Assembly: GCA_013287605.1 (NCBI GenBank)
Contig: JABDDM010000022.1
Span: forward strand, 1-32,848
Source: Ignavibacteria bacterium
Lineage (GTDB): Bacteria > Bacteroidota > Ignavibacteria > Palsa-1295
DNA length: 32,848 nt
Direction of reading: 5' to 3'
How positions within the stretch are numbered: position 1 is the stretch's first letter; every line of letters starts with the position of its first letter. The notes under the pieces are model-generated. The model saw nothing but the letters and a program-made list of their open reading frames with translations, was not told the origin of the DNA and did not search any database. Of the stretch, positions 1-8,315 are shown one piece after another. A program made the translations under genes and the position numbers.

Positions 1-1
1 T

Positions 2-1354
2 TTGATGCATCGGATTTGGAAAGATCCGGCAAAGTATCTCGTCGAACAACTGGTTCTTGTCGACGGTACACCTGTCTTCATCATCAATTCCGGACATCAT
101 AACGATCATCGCGGCGGTCCTGATTTTCTTAATGCAGAAATAGCGTTGAGCGGAATCGCTCTGCGTGGTGATATTGAGCTTCATACTTCGCTTGAGGAAT
201 GGTCAGCTCATGGTCACGATGGGGACCAGCGATATGCAAATGTCATCCTCCATGTGATCCTTACTCGCGAAGATGACCATGAAGCTCACCACGCACCTCA
301 TTTGCCGACAATGGCGCTAGCCGACAATCTGCGTTTGAACGAGCGCACCTTGTGGGAGCAGCTCTTTGATTCGCTATACGACCGTGCACCAGAGCTTGCC
401 TGCTTCCCGCACAATCTGCAAGTACCAGTGCGCTTTAAGCGAAAGGTCATCGATCGTTTCGCCGAAGCAAGGCTTGATGAACTTTGCGCTCGATTCGATC
501 CCGGAGAAGATTCGATGTCGGGATTTCTCGAACGAGTTTATGTTCAGACATTCGATGCTCTCGGTTTTTCCGAAAATCGTCTCCCATTCAAACAACTCGC
601 TGAGATCTGCTCGATCGTGAAGTTGCGAAGGCTTCGCGCTTTGACTAATGACGCGAACCGTTTGGCTGGTTTCCAGGCTCTCTTCTTTGGTGCTGCAGGA
701 CTTCTACCAGCCCCGTCTTCCGAATACTCCCCGCGCGCAAATGAGAAGATTATCGAACTCGCCTCGGCATGGGAGTGGGTGACCGATGCACTTGATTTGC
801 CCTTTCTCTTAACGGAAGGCGACTGGGCGTTTTTCAGAATTCGTCCGCTGAATTCACCTCATCGAAGAGTTGCGCTCGCTGCCCATCTCGCGGAGCACCT
901 GTTCTCCATCGATGCCCCGCTAGATCTACTACTGCGCACATTGGAGGACCTCGATGTACCAACAGGTGTCGATCCCTTTTGGGAGCATCATACTTCTTTC
1001 GCAAGCGAATTGGCAGCAGCGCAGAGTCTGCTGGGAGATGAACGAAAGCGGGCGCTTACGCTCAACGTCGCGCTCCCCGCACAAATCGCTCATTCTGGGA
1101 GGTTTATTCAGGAGAACGCCGCACTCGTCAGGTCAAGACGGGAACGCTGGATGTCGACGCGGACTCGCTCCAGCGCACAGTACATAAATGTTGTCAGGCA
1201 GGAACTTCTGGAAAGTGAAAGCGTTAAAACGGTGCGCGAAGAGCAGGGGGCGCTCCTTTTGACACGATCGTTCTGCCAGGAACGTCGCTGCAATGAGTGC
1301 CCGATCGGCCAGAGGCTCATCGAAAAAGGGTGGAATGCTCCACTTGGTGCATGA
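2..1354 (+). CDS. DUF2851 family protein (probably 5'-truncated by window edge)
   Basis: The N-terminal third matches the DUF2851 pattern: a GPDF-type motif (RGGPDFLNAE, about residues 37-46), then GDIELHTSLEEW followed by HGHDGD and YANVILHV. The protein ends in a cysteine cluster (C425, C430, C433, in CNECPIG), as family members often do. The reading frame is open to the first base of the window. A TTG at 2 and an ATG at 5 are available as starts, but family members usually carry a few more residues before the L-x-x-I-W motif seen here (LMHRIW), so the true start is probably just upstream of the window. Function is unknown for the family; it is common in Bacteroidota and Chlorobiota. No signal peptide is seen, so it is probably cytoplasmic. 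A tRNA-Gly gene follows 33 bases downstream. Confidence 0.85.
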   Translation: MMHRIWKDPAKYLVEQLVLVDGTPVFIINSGHHNDHRGGPDFLNAEIALSGIALRGDIELHTSLEEWSAHGHDGDQRYANVILHVILTREDDHEAHHAPHLPTMALADNLRLNERTLWEQLFDSLYDRAPELACFPHNLQVPVRFKRKVIDRFAEARLDELCARFDPGEDSMSGFLERVYVQTFDALGFSENRLPFKQLAEICSIVKLRRLRALTNDANRLAGFQALFFGAAGLLPAPSSEYSPRANEKIIELASAWEWVTDALDLPFLLTEGDWAFFRIRPLNSPHRRVALAAHLAEHLFSIDAPLDLLLRTLEDLDVPTGVDPFWEHHTSFASELAAAQSLLGDERKRALTLNVALPAQIAHSGRFIQENAALVRSRRERWMSTRTRSSAQYINVVRQELLESESVKTVREEQGALLLTRSFCQERRCNECPIGQRLIEKGWNAPLGA

Positions 1355-1387
1355 AGTTGACCTCAGGTGTATATTTGCATTTGACAT

Positions 1388-1460
<73 letters not shown>

Positions 1461-1466
1461 CTGACA

Positions 1467-1494
1467 AAAAGGCCGCTCGCTTGAGTGGCCTTTT
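1467..1494 (+). terminator. Rho-independent terminator after tRNA-Gly
   Basis: A 12-bp stem (aaaaggccgctc with gagtggcctttt, one G-T pair) and a 4-nt loop, ending in a T run. It sits 7 bases after the tRNA and separates it from the phosphatase gene. Confidence 0.8.
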
Positions 1495-1523
1495 GCATTC
1501 CGAGGACTCGCTGTCTTCCACCG

Positions 1524-1529
1524 TATAAT
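1524..1529 (+). promoter_or_regulatory. Possible -10 element (TATAAT)
   Basis: A perfect TATAAT lies 6 bases before the chosen ATG of the phosphatase gene at 1536. No convincing -35 is seen at 16-18 bases upstream. If it is used, the transcript would have almost no leader. This is a motif match only. Confidence 0.25.
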
Positions 1530-1535
1530 TGCTTC

Positions 1536-2732
1536 ATGCCGAACGAGCAGCATAATCCTCTCACCCACGAGCGCTTTGCGCTCACTTCACTGCTGGACTT
1601 TGCCCGGACCCTAACTGCCGATCTTGGAAACGTCGGCATTCTGAAGTCGGTCATTCGGACGATCATGGGGAAGGCCTTGATCAAGGATGCACTCGCCTTT
1701 ATTGCTCACGATGGCGTATTCCAATTAGTGCATCGCGCTGGCTTTGTTGGCTTCCAGATACCCGACACCATGACCGAAGCGGAGATCGGCGCGTGGGCTG
1801 TGACGCACGACAACGCGATCGCTGTGATCCTGAAACTCCGTCCAAGGGAGAACGAGGGCGACGAGTGCATGCTCATTTTTGGTGATTCGATGATGCCAGG
1901 AATGGAGATCGAGAACGAAACGGAATTCCTCGAGTCGATCTCGCGGCTTGCAAACATGGCGATCTCGAATGCTCGGCTCTTCGAGCGGGAGCAGGAGCGC
2001 GAGCGAATTGAAGCAGATCTCAGACTTGCGCGAGAAATTCAGCTTTCACTCTTTCCGCAGGTCTTACCCGAAATATTGCATCTTGATCTTGCGGCCTATT
2101 CGAAATCGTGCGAAGTGGTGGGAGGAGATTACTATGACGCTATCAGGTTGAGTGATCATGAGGTCTTGATCGCGATCGCTGACGTTGTAGGCAAAGGAGT
2201 TGCGGCAGCGCTGCTGATGTCGAGCGTCCAGGCATCGCTGCGGGCGCTGGTCTCGATGATCCGTACAGGTCAGTTGGGGCTGCTTGATGTGGTCGAGGAA
2301 TTGAATCGGCTCCTCTTTGAGAGCACGTCTGCCGAACGCTTTGTCACCGCAGCCTTTGTGATCATCGATACAAAGCGAGAGCGAATTCTATCGGTTGTGG
2401 CCGGACATCCACTTCCGATCATTTTGCATCCCAATGGCAGTACGTCCTCGCTTGAATCCTCCGGTATTCCGCTCGGGATCATTGCCACGTTCCCATATGA
2501 ATTCTATGAGCGCGCATTTAGGCCCGGAGACGCTCTTGTTCTCTATACCGATGGGTTGTCTGAATCAAGGATCGAAGGGAAGGAACTTGGTCCGCAAGGA
2601 ATTGAAACGCTGCTTGTTTCTCGAGGAGGACGCGATTCGAAATCGATCCTTAAGGCCCTTTCATCTAGCACTGATTCAAATCAGAAGGATGACCTAACGC
2701 TGATCGCGGCGGTATTTGATAAGTCGAAGTAG
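1536..2732 (+). CDS. GAF-domain SpoIIE/RsbU-type PP2C serine phosphatase
   Basis: A 398-residue soluble protein. Residues 10-145 look like a GAF-type sensory domain. A coiled helical linker rich in Arg and Glu (about 146-170) leads to the LAREIQLSLFP motif that precedes most RsbU-like phosphatase domains. The PP2C/SpoIIE domain follows, with metal-binding motifs VGGDYYD (195-201), ADVVGKG (215-221), YTDG (337-340) and DDLTL (385-389). Such proteins dephosphorylate anti-sigma-factor antagonists in partner-switching pathways in response to a signal sensed by the GAF domain. No anti-sigma kinase or STAS partner is encoded in this window, so the target is unknown. The ATG at 1536 was chosen because the upstream extension runs back into the terminator hairpin. 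Confidence 0.9.
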   Translation: MPNEQHNPLTHERFALTSLLDFARTLTADLGNVGILKSVIRTIMGKALIKDALAFIAHDGVFQLVHRAGFVGFQIPDTMTEAEIGAWAVTHDNAIAVILKLRPRENEGDECMLIFGDSMMPGMEIENETEFLESISRLANMAISNARLFEREQERERIEADLRLAREIQLSLFPQVLPEILHLDLAAYSKSCEVVGGDYYDAIRLSDHEVLIAIADVVGKGVAAALLMSSVQASLRALVSMIRTGQLGLLDVVEELNRLLFESTSAERFVTAAFVIIDTKRERILSVVAGHPLPIILHPNGSTSSLESSGIPLGIIATFPYEFYERAFRPGDALVLYTDGLSESRIEGKELGPQGIETLLVSRGGRDSKSILKALSSSTDSNQKDDLTLIAAVFDKSK

Positions 2733-2770
2733 GCGCGTGTGGGAGAGTGTTTAAGAAGTTGAGAAACATA

Positions 2771-2795
2771 ATGGGGCAGCCGATGACTGCCCCAT
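2771..2795. terminator. Convergent hairpin terminator
   Basis: A perfect 9-bp stem (atggggcag with ctgccccat) with a 7-nt loop lies between the phosphatase gene and the minus-strand secreted-protein gene. The T tract is weak on both sides, so it is a possible bidirectional terminator. Confidence 0.55.
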
Positions 2796-2806
2796 CCTAA
2801 ATCTAT

Positions 2807-4498
2807 CTAGCGATTGATCACGAGTCGTGTCGATGTTGCGACGCCTTTGTCCGTAATGACTCTGACGGTATAAGTACCTGCATCGAGCGACCGAGTATCG
2901 ACAGATGTTTGAACCAATCCACTCACTGCATATGGGATCGAGCTTGAACGGACAAGCTTACCTAGAACATCATAAACTTCGATCTGCACTGCTGAAGGAT
3001 GCAAGAGACTGAGTGACATCCGCACTGCATCACCTGATTGAGATGGATTCGGAAATATCTTTACGATAGCTGCATCAGGAGAAACAAGCTGCATCGCAAC
3101 TCCGACCTGCGTCAGGATCACGAACGGATCACTCTCCTGTGGTACCGTCTCACCCGCAGCAGGAAGAAGTTTGATCACTGCCTGACTCGTGGCTGGGCCA
3201 GTGACCTTCCAGAGATAGGTCGTATCAGTGATGCTGTGAGCGAGGGTATCCCACGCCGCTCCGCCATTTCGGGAGAGCAGGACGTGGACTGCGGCAACTC
3301 CTCGTTTGGTCCACCGTATCGGAAGATTATCTCCGATGTTCAGCGTATCCTTTGATGTTGGTCGCAAGATTTGGATCGATTTCGCAGCAGCGGCAATAGT
3401 AAAATTGCCCTTTTCAATCGCGACCGGATCTCCATTAAAGGCATCCACGACTTTGATCTTACCCATGGTTGTCGCCGAATCGGGTACAGTCCAATTGACA
3501 GGACTCAGCGTCGAAGTAGCAATGCCACGCCAGGTTGTGCCATTGTCCACTGAGTAATAAACCGTCACCGCACTGATATTCAGCTTCTGGAATTGGATCG
3601 GCACAATAGAAAGGGGAGCGAATGTGTGTCCGTCCAACGCGGAATCGATAATTGCGAGTGAGCGAGCAGGGGGTTTTAGCGTATCAAATTTCTTGAGTAC
3701 GAGACCAGCGGCGGTAACGTGATAATCATCACCTGTGGCTGTCTCTTCGATAAAGGCAACGAGTTTAAGGTCAGCAAGCGCGGAGGCGACGGCTGTACGA
3801 ATGACCTCCGTGTATGTAACTCGCGTAGTTGTTCCGGAGGGTTTTCCCATTAGATTGAGGACGGAATCCACAATCGTAATATAACGAACGACATCATCAT
3901 GATTCGAAGGGCCCGAACCATTGCACTGTGCTTGGTTAACGTTATCCTGTAAAATCGCATAGCGCACTTTGACCGTATCTGTTAAGGCGGACCGACTTGT
4001 GATATCAAGTGTCACAGAGAACGTGCGAGTGGAAGGATCGTAGGTCCCACTTACATACGCGATATCAACGCTCCGTGCTTTGCCAGCTTCCTGATCGATA
4101 CGGGCTTCCCACTCCGACTTGGTCGAGGAAAGCCGAGGCCAGGTATTTCCAAAGTCCGTACGATTGACAGCACATACAAAAACCGGGGTACCGCCCGAGC
4201 CAGATACATTTGCCAACCGCCAGTCCGTTTGCGTTGAGCCTACGGCGATGCGAGCGATAATATCGCCAATGTTCGCGACATGATGATTGAGATGAATCAC
4301 CTCCGAGCCCTTGCTTGAGAGAGTGCTCTTGAAATCCGCATCGAACTGATTTGGCTGAGGGCAAAGGTCAACACTATTGGTGAAGGTCTCGTAGAGAACT
4401 CCGTAGGTAGTTTGAGCGCCCAGTCGAACCGTGCCGATGAGGAAAGAAACAATGAAGGCGAGTGAAGTCAGGAGAAGACGTTTGTGGCAAGTATCCAT
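2807..4498 (-). CDS. Omp28-like secreted protein with type IX secretion sorting domain
   Basis: A 563-residue exported protein. A signal peptide covers about residues 1-29, with a hydrophobic core TSLAFIVSFLIG and cleavage after GAQ. The first 250 residues resemble the Omp28-related outer-membrane family: YETFTNS...CPQP near 36-49, then VIHLNHHV. The thioredoxin-like CxxC usually placed there is reduced to a single cysteine. The middle has two Ig-like segments with the W-x-V-P and I-x-W-T patterns of beta-sandwich domains. The C-terminal 80 residues are a type A T9SS sorting domain (FPNPSQSGD, then IEVYDVLGK and AGTYTVRV), which predicts export across the outer membrane and surface attachment. 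The start at 4498 was chosen for the signal peptide; an in-frame extension to 4579 would bury it. The gene stands alone, and the role is unknown beyond surface or redox-related binding. Confidence 0.85.
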   Translation of the reverse strand: MDTCHKRLLLTSLAFIVSFLIGTVRLGAQTTYGVLYETFTNSVDLCPQPNQFDADFKSTLSSKGSEVIHLNHHVANIGDIIARIAVGSTQTDWRLANVSGSGGTPVFVCAVNRTDFGNTWPRLSSTKSEWEARIDQEAGKARSVDIAYVSGTYDPSTRTFSVTLDITSRSALTDTVKVRYAILQDNVNQAQCNGSGPSNHDDVVRYITIVDSVLNLMGKPSGTTTRVTYTEVIRTAVASALADLKLVAFIEETATGDDYHVTAAGLVLKKFDTLKPPARSLAIIDSALDGHTFAPLSIVPIQFQKLNISAVTVYYSVDNGTTWRGIATSTLSPVNWTVPDSATTMGKIKVVDAFNGDPVAIEKGNFTIAAAAKSIQILRPTSKDTLNIGDNLPIRWTKRGVAAVHVLLSRNGGAAWDTLAHSITDTTYLWKVTGPATSQAVIKLLPAAGETVPQESDPFVILTQVGVAMQLVSPDAAIVKIFPNPSQSGDAVRMSLSLLHPSAVQIEVYDVLGKLVRSSSIPYAVSGLVQTSVDTRSLDAGTYTVRVITDKGVATSTRLVINR

Positions 4499-4678
4499 AG
4501 ATGTGCTTCTGGAAGAGTGTACATAATCATTCAAATATAGAAGTTTAATGAGGGATTGATTCCTCCGAATTTGGGCCAATATCGAGGAGTCCTGAGAACT
4601 TGTCGAATATGCACGGCGTTAGGCACCAACTCTGCATTGGCGGGTGTTTCGACGAACGGTTTTGGTAACACAACCGCT

Positions 4679-4752
<74 letters not shown>

Positions 4753-4756
4753 CATC

Positions 4757-4790
4757 GGGCAAGGATGAAGGCTGACGGATGAAGGATGAA
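4757..4790 (+). repeat. Left terminal inverted repeat
   Basis: The left arm starts gggcaaggatgaagg. It pairs with the right arm at 5217-5250, with mismatches only at arm positions 16 and 20. Confidence 0.85.
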
Positions 4791-4798
4791 GTTGGGGA

Positions 4799-5185
4799 AT
4801 GGAGGAGAGGGATCTGAGGGAGCGTACTAAGGAGTACGCTGTGCGGATTATTAAGCTTTGTTCTACACTTCATGCATCCCGCGAGGCTGAGATTCTTGGT
4901 CGGCAATTGCTTCGGTCGGGGACTTCGGTAGGTGCGCATTATCGCGAAGCCAAACGAAGTAAATCGGATGCTGACTTTGTCAGCAAAATCGATGGAGCGC
5001 TTCAGGAATTGGACGAATCCGGTTACTGGATCGAGTTACTAATCGATGCAGGATTTGTGTCAAAAGCCAAGCTCGAAGATTTATTAAGAGAGACCAACGA
5101 GCTTATCGCGATCTTCACGACAATAGTAAAGAAAGTCAAGGCGCGAAAATCGTTGTCCAATAATTTGAATAGTGTGCAAAGCTGA
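4799..5185 (+). CDS. Four helix bundle protein (23S rRNA IVS / bAvd-like)
   Basis: A 128-residue, strongly helical protein with the signature of the S23/IVS-encoded four-helix-bundle family: ERTKEYAVRIIKL at the start, then LGRQLLRSGTSVGAHYREA (about 34-52), SKSDADFVSKIDGALQELDES (56-76) and a C-terminal helix LLRETNELIAIFTTIVKKVK. Length is normal for the family. Known members include proteins encoded in 23S rRNA intervening sequences and the Avd accessory proteins of diversity-generating retroelements, which assemble as pentamers and bind nucleic acid. No reverse transcriptase or variable repeat is nearby, so a retroelement role is not supported here. The gene fills almost the whole space between the two inverted repeats. 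The ATG at 4799 lies 8 bases inside the left repeat. Confidence 0.9.
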   Translation: MEERDLRERTKEYAVRIIKLCSTLHASREAEILGRQLLRSGTSVGAHYREAKRSKSDADFVSKIDGALQELDESGYWIELLIDAGFVSKAKLEDLLRETNELIAIFTTIVKKVKARKSLSNNLNSVQS

Positions 5186-5216
5186 AGAAAGAGATGCGAA
5201 TCGTGTGCAAGCACTT

Positions 5217-5250
5217 TTCATCCTTCATCCCTCATCCTTCATCCTTGCCC
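5217..5250 (-). repeat. Right terminal inverted repeat
   Basis: The reverse complement of this arm starts gggcaaggatgaagg and matches the left arm at 32 of 34 positions. It ends 6 bases before tRNA-His. Confidence 0.85.
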
Positions 5251-5256
5251 AAACAT

Positions 5257-5331
5257 GGTGGGCGTAGCTCAGTCGGTTAGAGCGCCAGGTTGTGGCCCTG
5301 GAGGTCGTGGGTTCGAGACCCATCGCTCACC
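5257..5331 (+). tRNA. tRNA-His (anticodon GTG)
   Basis: A cloverleaf with acceptor stem gtgggcg/cgctcac and the extra G(-1) at 5257 facing C73 at 5331, the identity pair of tRNA-His. Anticodon stem ccagg/cctgg encloses loop ttgtggc, with GTG at 5292-5294. CCA is not encoded as a clean triplet. Confidence 0.97.
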
Positions 5332-5352
5332 CACCGAACACTTGTGTTCCGC

Positions 5353-5380
5353 AAAGCCCTCGTTAGCGAGGGCTTTGTTG
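5353..5380 (+). terminator. Rho-independent terminator after tRNA-His
   Basis: A perfect 10-bp stem (aaagccctcg with cgagggcttt) and a 4-nt loop, followed by gttgtt. It closes the tRNA-His transcript before gltX. Confidence 0.8.
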
Positions 5381-5424
5381 TTATGTTGCGAGGCGCCGTT
5401 GTGTCTCGGAAATCTTACTGAATA

Positions 5425-6855
5425 ATGGTACGTGTTCGTTTTGCTCCTTCTCCAACCGGATTTGTTCACGTCGGTTCGCTGCGTACTGCGCTCTATAACT
5501 ATTTGTTCGCGCGACATCATGGCGGGGTGAACGTGCTTCGTATTGAGGATACGGATCGTACACGTCTAGTGGAAGGAGCGGTGGAGAATCTCCTTAGCAC
5601 GATGAAGTGGGCAGGCATCACTTTCGATGAAGGTCCGCAGAATCCTGGGAAGTATGGTCCGTACGTGCAGTCTGAAAAGACAGAAGTCTACCGTGCTCAC
5701 GCCGCACAGCTTGTTGCAAGCGAAAAAGCCTACCCTTGCTTTTGTACAACGGAGCGGCTTGCGCTTGTTCGTGAAAGTCAGCAGGCCGCAGGCATTCCGC
5801 CGATGTACGATCGTCATTGCAGAAATCTTTCGAAGGAAGAGGTCGCCACACGCATCGCTGCTGGCGAACCGCATGTCATTCGGCTACGCGTTCCCATAGG
5901 CGAGCTCATTCGTTTCAATGATATCGTGCGTGGCGACATCGAATTTGATTCAAAGACCATCGACGATCAGGTGCTGATAAAGTCGGATGGCTATCCGACC
6001 TATCATCTCGCGAATGTTGTGGATGATCATCAGATGGAGATCACGCACGTCATTCGTGGCGAAGAGTGGCTGCCATCAACACCGAAGCACGTGCTACTCT
6101 ATCAGGCATTTGGCTGGGAGCCGCCAAAGTTTGCCCATTTGCCACTTCTGCTGAATGCCGACCGCAGCAAGCTTTCGAAGCGTCAGGGAGATGTTGCGGT
6201 TGAGGATTACAAGGACAAAGGATATCTCCCCGAAGCACTCGTCAACTTTGTCGCGTTGCTTGGCTGGAATCCATCGGCTTTCGAAGAGATCTTCACGATG
6301 GAAGAGTTGATCAAGGGCTTCGAGCTTGATCGCGTGAACAAGGGCGGTGCAGTCTTCAACAAGGAGAAGCTTGACTGGATGAACTCCGAATATATCCGCA
6401 AACGCTCACCTGAAGACTTACTAGTTTATGTCAAGCCTCTGATTGAGAAGAAGGGTTACATTGTGAGCGATGAGTATATCCTCGCTGTGATCAAGCTGAT
6501 GCAAGAGCGAGCGCGGACGATTAACGATTTCGTCGAATTCGCAAGCTACTTCTTCGAGCGCCCTACGGAGTACGACGAAAAATACAAATCCAAACACTGG
6601 ACGCCCGATGCGAAAGAGCGTTTGCGAGAAGTGCTGCCGGAATTCGGCGCGCTCAACACATGGTCGCATGATTCACTCGAAGGTGTCATTCGCGCCTACG
6701 CTGAGAAAAGTGGAATCAGCGCTGGCAAATTGATCCATCCGATCAGGCTTGCTGTGACCGGCAGAGGCATGGGCCCAGGACTCTTCGAACTGCTCGAAGT
6801 GATTGGCAAAGAAGAGAGCACGACGAGAATCGGACACGCCCTTGAAGCTCTTTGA
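5425..6855 (+). CDS. gltX: Glutamyl-tRNA synthetase
   Basis: A 476-residue class I aminoacyl-tRNA synthetase that charges tRNA-Glu. The N-terminus has the class I signature FAPSPTGFVHVGS, with the HIGH-type motif HVGS at 15-18. The KMSKS-type loop is KLSKR at 249-253. A possible zinc-binding group (CFC at 105-107 with Y128 and C132) lies between them, as in bacterial GluRS with a zinc subdomain. DGYPTYHLANVVDDH is the usual amino-acid and ATP pocket segment. The C-terminal anticodon-binding cage is present and the length is normal. The discriminating form (Glu only) cannot be separated from the non-discriminating form by eye. The start at 5425 places MVRVRFAPSPTG at the usual distance. RNase P RNA follows 40 bases downstream. 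Confidence 0.97.
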   Translation: MVRVRFAPSPTGFVHVGSLRTALYNYLFARHHGGVNVLRIEDTDRTRLVEGAVENLLSTMKWAGITFDEGPQNPGKYGPYVQSEKTEVYRAHAAQLVASEKAYPCFCTTERLALVRESQQAAGIPPMYDRHCRNLSKEEVATRIAAGEPHVIRLRVPIGELIRFNDIVRGDIEFDSKTIDDQVLIKSDGYPTYHLANVVDDHQMEITHVIRGEEWLPSTPKHVLLYQAFGWEPPKFAHLPLLLNADRSKLSKRQGDVAVEDYKDKGYLPEALVNFVALLGWNPSAFEEIFTMEELIKGFELDRVNKGGAVFNKEKLDWMNSEYIRKRSPEDLLVYVKPLIEKKGYIVSDEYILAVIKLMQERARTINDFVEFASYFFERPTEYDEKYKSKHWTPDAKERLREVLPEFGALNTWSHDSLEGVIRAYAEKSGISAGKLIHPIRLAVTGRGMGPGLFELLEVIGKEESTTRIGHALEAL

Positions 6856-6895
6856 TTGCTGGGAGCAATCCTTGCAGGTAGCCTGTTCATCACGC

Positions 6896-7332
6896 GCGCG
6901 CACCATTGGGCAATCGCTCCTTGTGCCATGAGCGATCATGGCTCATACCTTGACTTAAAGAGGAGAGGAAAGTCCGAACTCCGCAGAGCAGCATGCCGGC
7001 CGAGAGCGTTCAGCAATGAGTGCTCAAGTCCGGGCAGTGGTAAATAACCTTCGGGAAAACACCACTGACAGCGCAGTGTCACAGAAAGCAAACCGCCATG
7101 ATGCGAGCAATCGCATTAGGGTAAGGGTGAAAGGGCGGTGTAAGAGACCACCGTTCAGGGAGTGATCCCTGAAGTCACGATAAACCTCATGCGGAGCAAG
7201 ACCATGTAAGAGACCACGACAGCAATGTCGGCTGCTGCTCGCAGCCTGGTCTCGGGTAGGTCGCTCAGATCAATGATTGCCTCCCTTCCGCAAGGAAGGA
7301 CAGACAGAATTCGGCTTATAGATGGTGTGCGC
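6896..7332 (+). ncRNA. rnpB: RNase P RNA, bacterial class A
   Basis: The catalytic RNA of RNase P, which trims the 5' leader of tRNA precursors. The conserved 5' core gaggaaagtccgaac is at about 6962-6976 and the 3' core acagaattcggcttat at about 7304-7319. The ends were set by P1: 11 consecutive pairs form between 6896-6906 and 7322-7332, one of them G-U. The segment agggtgaaagggcggtgtaa belongs to the conserved central core. The length of about 437 nt is slightly above that of the E. coli RNA. Short reading frames inside are not genes. Confidence 0.93.
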
Positions 7333-7345
7333 AAAAGTGTAATAC

Positions 7346-7663
7346 ATGTCGCGACTAGAACAACTCCAGAAATTTCTTGAGATCGATCCGAACGATAGCT
7401 TCACCCGCTATGCGATCGGACTCGAACTAGCCTCGCTGAAATCCTACGATAAAGCGATCGAACAATTCGAAGCGCTTCGCGCGAGCGATCCCGAGTATGT
7501 AGCCACGTATTATCAACTCGCAAGTGCTTATCGCGAAGATGGCAATAAAGTGAAGGCAGCCGAAATCTATAGCGTGGGCATTACGACAGCTCGCAAGATG
7601 AATGATCTTCATGCAGCAGGCGAGTTGCAGGCTGCGTTGGAAGAAATGGAAGACGAAGACTAA
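7346..7663 (+). CDS. Small tetratricopeptide-repeat protein
   Basis: A 105-residue soluble protein made of about three TPR-like helical hairpins: FTRYAIGLELASLKSYDKAIEQFEAL (19-44), YVATYYQLASAYREDGNKVKAAEIYSVG (51-78) and a last hairpin ending in the acidic tail EEMEDED. TPRs mediate protein-protein contacts; the partner is unknown. No signal peptide is visible. The gene starts 13 bases after the RNase P RNA, and pyrE follows 10 bases after its stop, so the two are probably cotranscribed. Small TPR proteins of this form are common and uncharacterised in this group. Confidence 0.85.
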   Translation: MSRLEQLQKFLEIDPNDSFTRYAIGLELASLKSYDKAIEQFEALRASDPEYVATYYQLASAYREDGNKVKAAEIYSVGITTARKMNDLHAAGELQAALEEMEDED

Positions 7664-7673
7664 GCAGAAATTT

Positions 7674-8315
7674 GTGAAGAACCAAGCAACATTCAAGGCC
7701 CGCGCTGTTGAATTCTTTATTCGAGAGGAAGTATTGAAGTTCGGTGACTTCACACTGAAGAGCGGCAGGAAGTCTCCCTACTTTTTCAACACTGGCTCGC
7801 TCTGCACCGGCGAACAGCTTGCCGATCTGGGCGAACTCTATGCTGAAAAGCTCAACTCCATCCCTGAATTTCGAGATGCTACAGTGATCTTCGGCTCCGC
7901 CTACAAGGGGATTCCGATCGCAGTCTCGACTGCTATCGCGATCTCGAAACTCGGACGCAAGGGAATGCGTGCGGTGAGCGATCGTAAAGAAGCAAAGACA
8001 CATGGTGATGTAAGTGGTTTTCTCGGTGTCATTAAGCGCGGCGACAAAGTGGTGATCGTCGATGATGTCATCTCGACGGGTGGCACAAAGATCGAGGCAC
8101 TCGAAAAATTAAAAGAGATCGGATGCGAGCCCCTCGGCTTTATCATCGCATTCGACCGTAAGGAAAAACAGCAGGGAAGTAACAAAACAGCGCTCGAATC
8201 TCTCGTGACATCGACTGGTCTTCCAGTTTACCCTCTTGCAACAGCGAGCGACATTGCTCATGTGAAGCCAGAATTCGCTTCAGTCCTCGAAGCCCACTTG
8301 GCTTCGACCGCTTAG
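7674..8315 (+). CDS. pyrE: Orotate phosphoribosyltransferase
   Basis: A 213-residue enzyme of de novo pyrimidine synthesis that joins orotate and PRPP to give orotidine monophosphate. The N-terminal block VLKFGDFTLKSGRKSPYFF (20-38) is diagnostic for PyrE. The PRPP-binding motif VVIVDDVISTGGT is at 126-138, and the flexible catalytic loop with KEAKTHGD is at 105-112. A GTG start at 7674 was chosen because it gives the usual family N-terminus; the longer frame back to 7602 overlaps the TPR gene and adds an unrelated lysine-rich stretch. The stop codon overlaps that of the convergent small gene. Confidence 0.95.
   Translation: MKNQATFKARAVEFFIREEVLKFGDFTLKSGRKSPYFFNTGSLCTGEQLADLGELYAEKLNSIPEFRDATVIFGSAYKGIPIAVSTAIAISKLGRKGMRAVSDRKEAKTHGDVSGFLGVIKRGDKVVIVDDVISTGGTKIEALEKLKEIGCEPLGFIIAFDRKEKQQGSNKTALESLVTSTGLPVYPLATASDIAHVKPEFASVLEAHLASTA

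Larger units (their letters stand above)
4757..5250. mobile_element. Inverted-repeat-flanked four-helix-bundle element
   Basis: A 494-bp unit inserted between tRNA-Arg and tRNA-His. Its ends are 34-bp inverted repeats (4757-4790 and 5217-5250) that match at 32 of 34 positions and are built from the GGATGAA motif. The only gene inside is the four-helix-bundle ORF. Related ORFs are known from intervening sequences in 23S rRNA, where terminal repeats pair into a stem, and as avd in diversity-generating retroelements. Calling this unit mobile is inference from its structure; no transposase is present and no clear target duplication is seen beyond a shared ACAT. Confidence 0.6.

Noticed and set aside
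4757-5250. Diversity-generating retroelement
   Set aside because: The four-helix-bundle protein resembles Avd, but there is no reverse transcriptase, template repeat or variable repeat.
6856-7047. Open frame after gltX
   Set aside because: It lies inside the RNase P RNA, has no ribosome binding site and resembles no protein.
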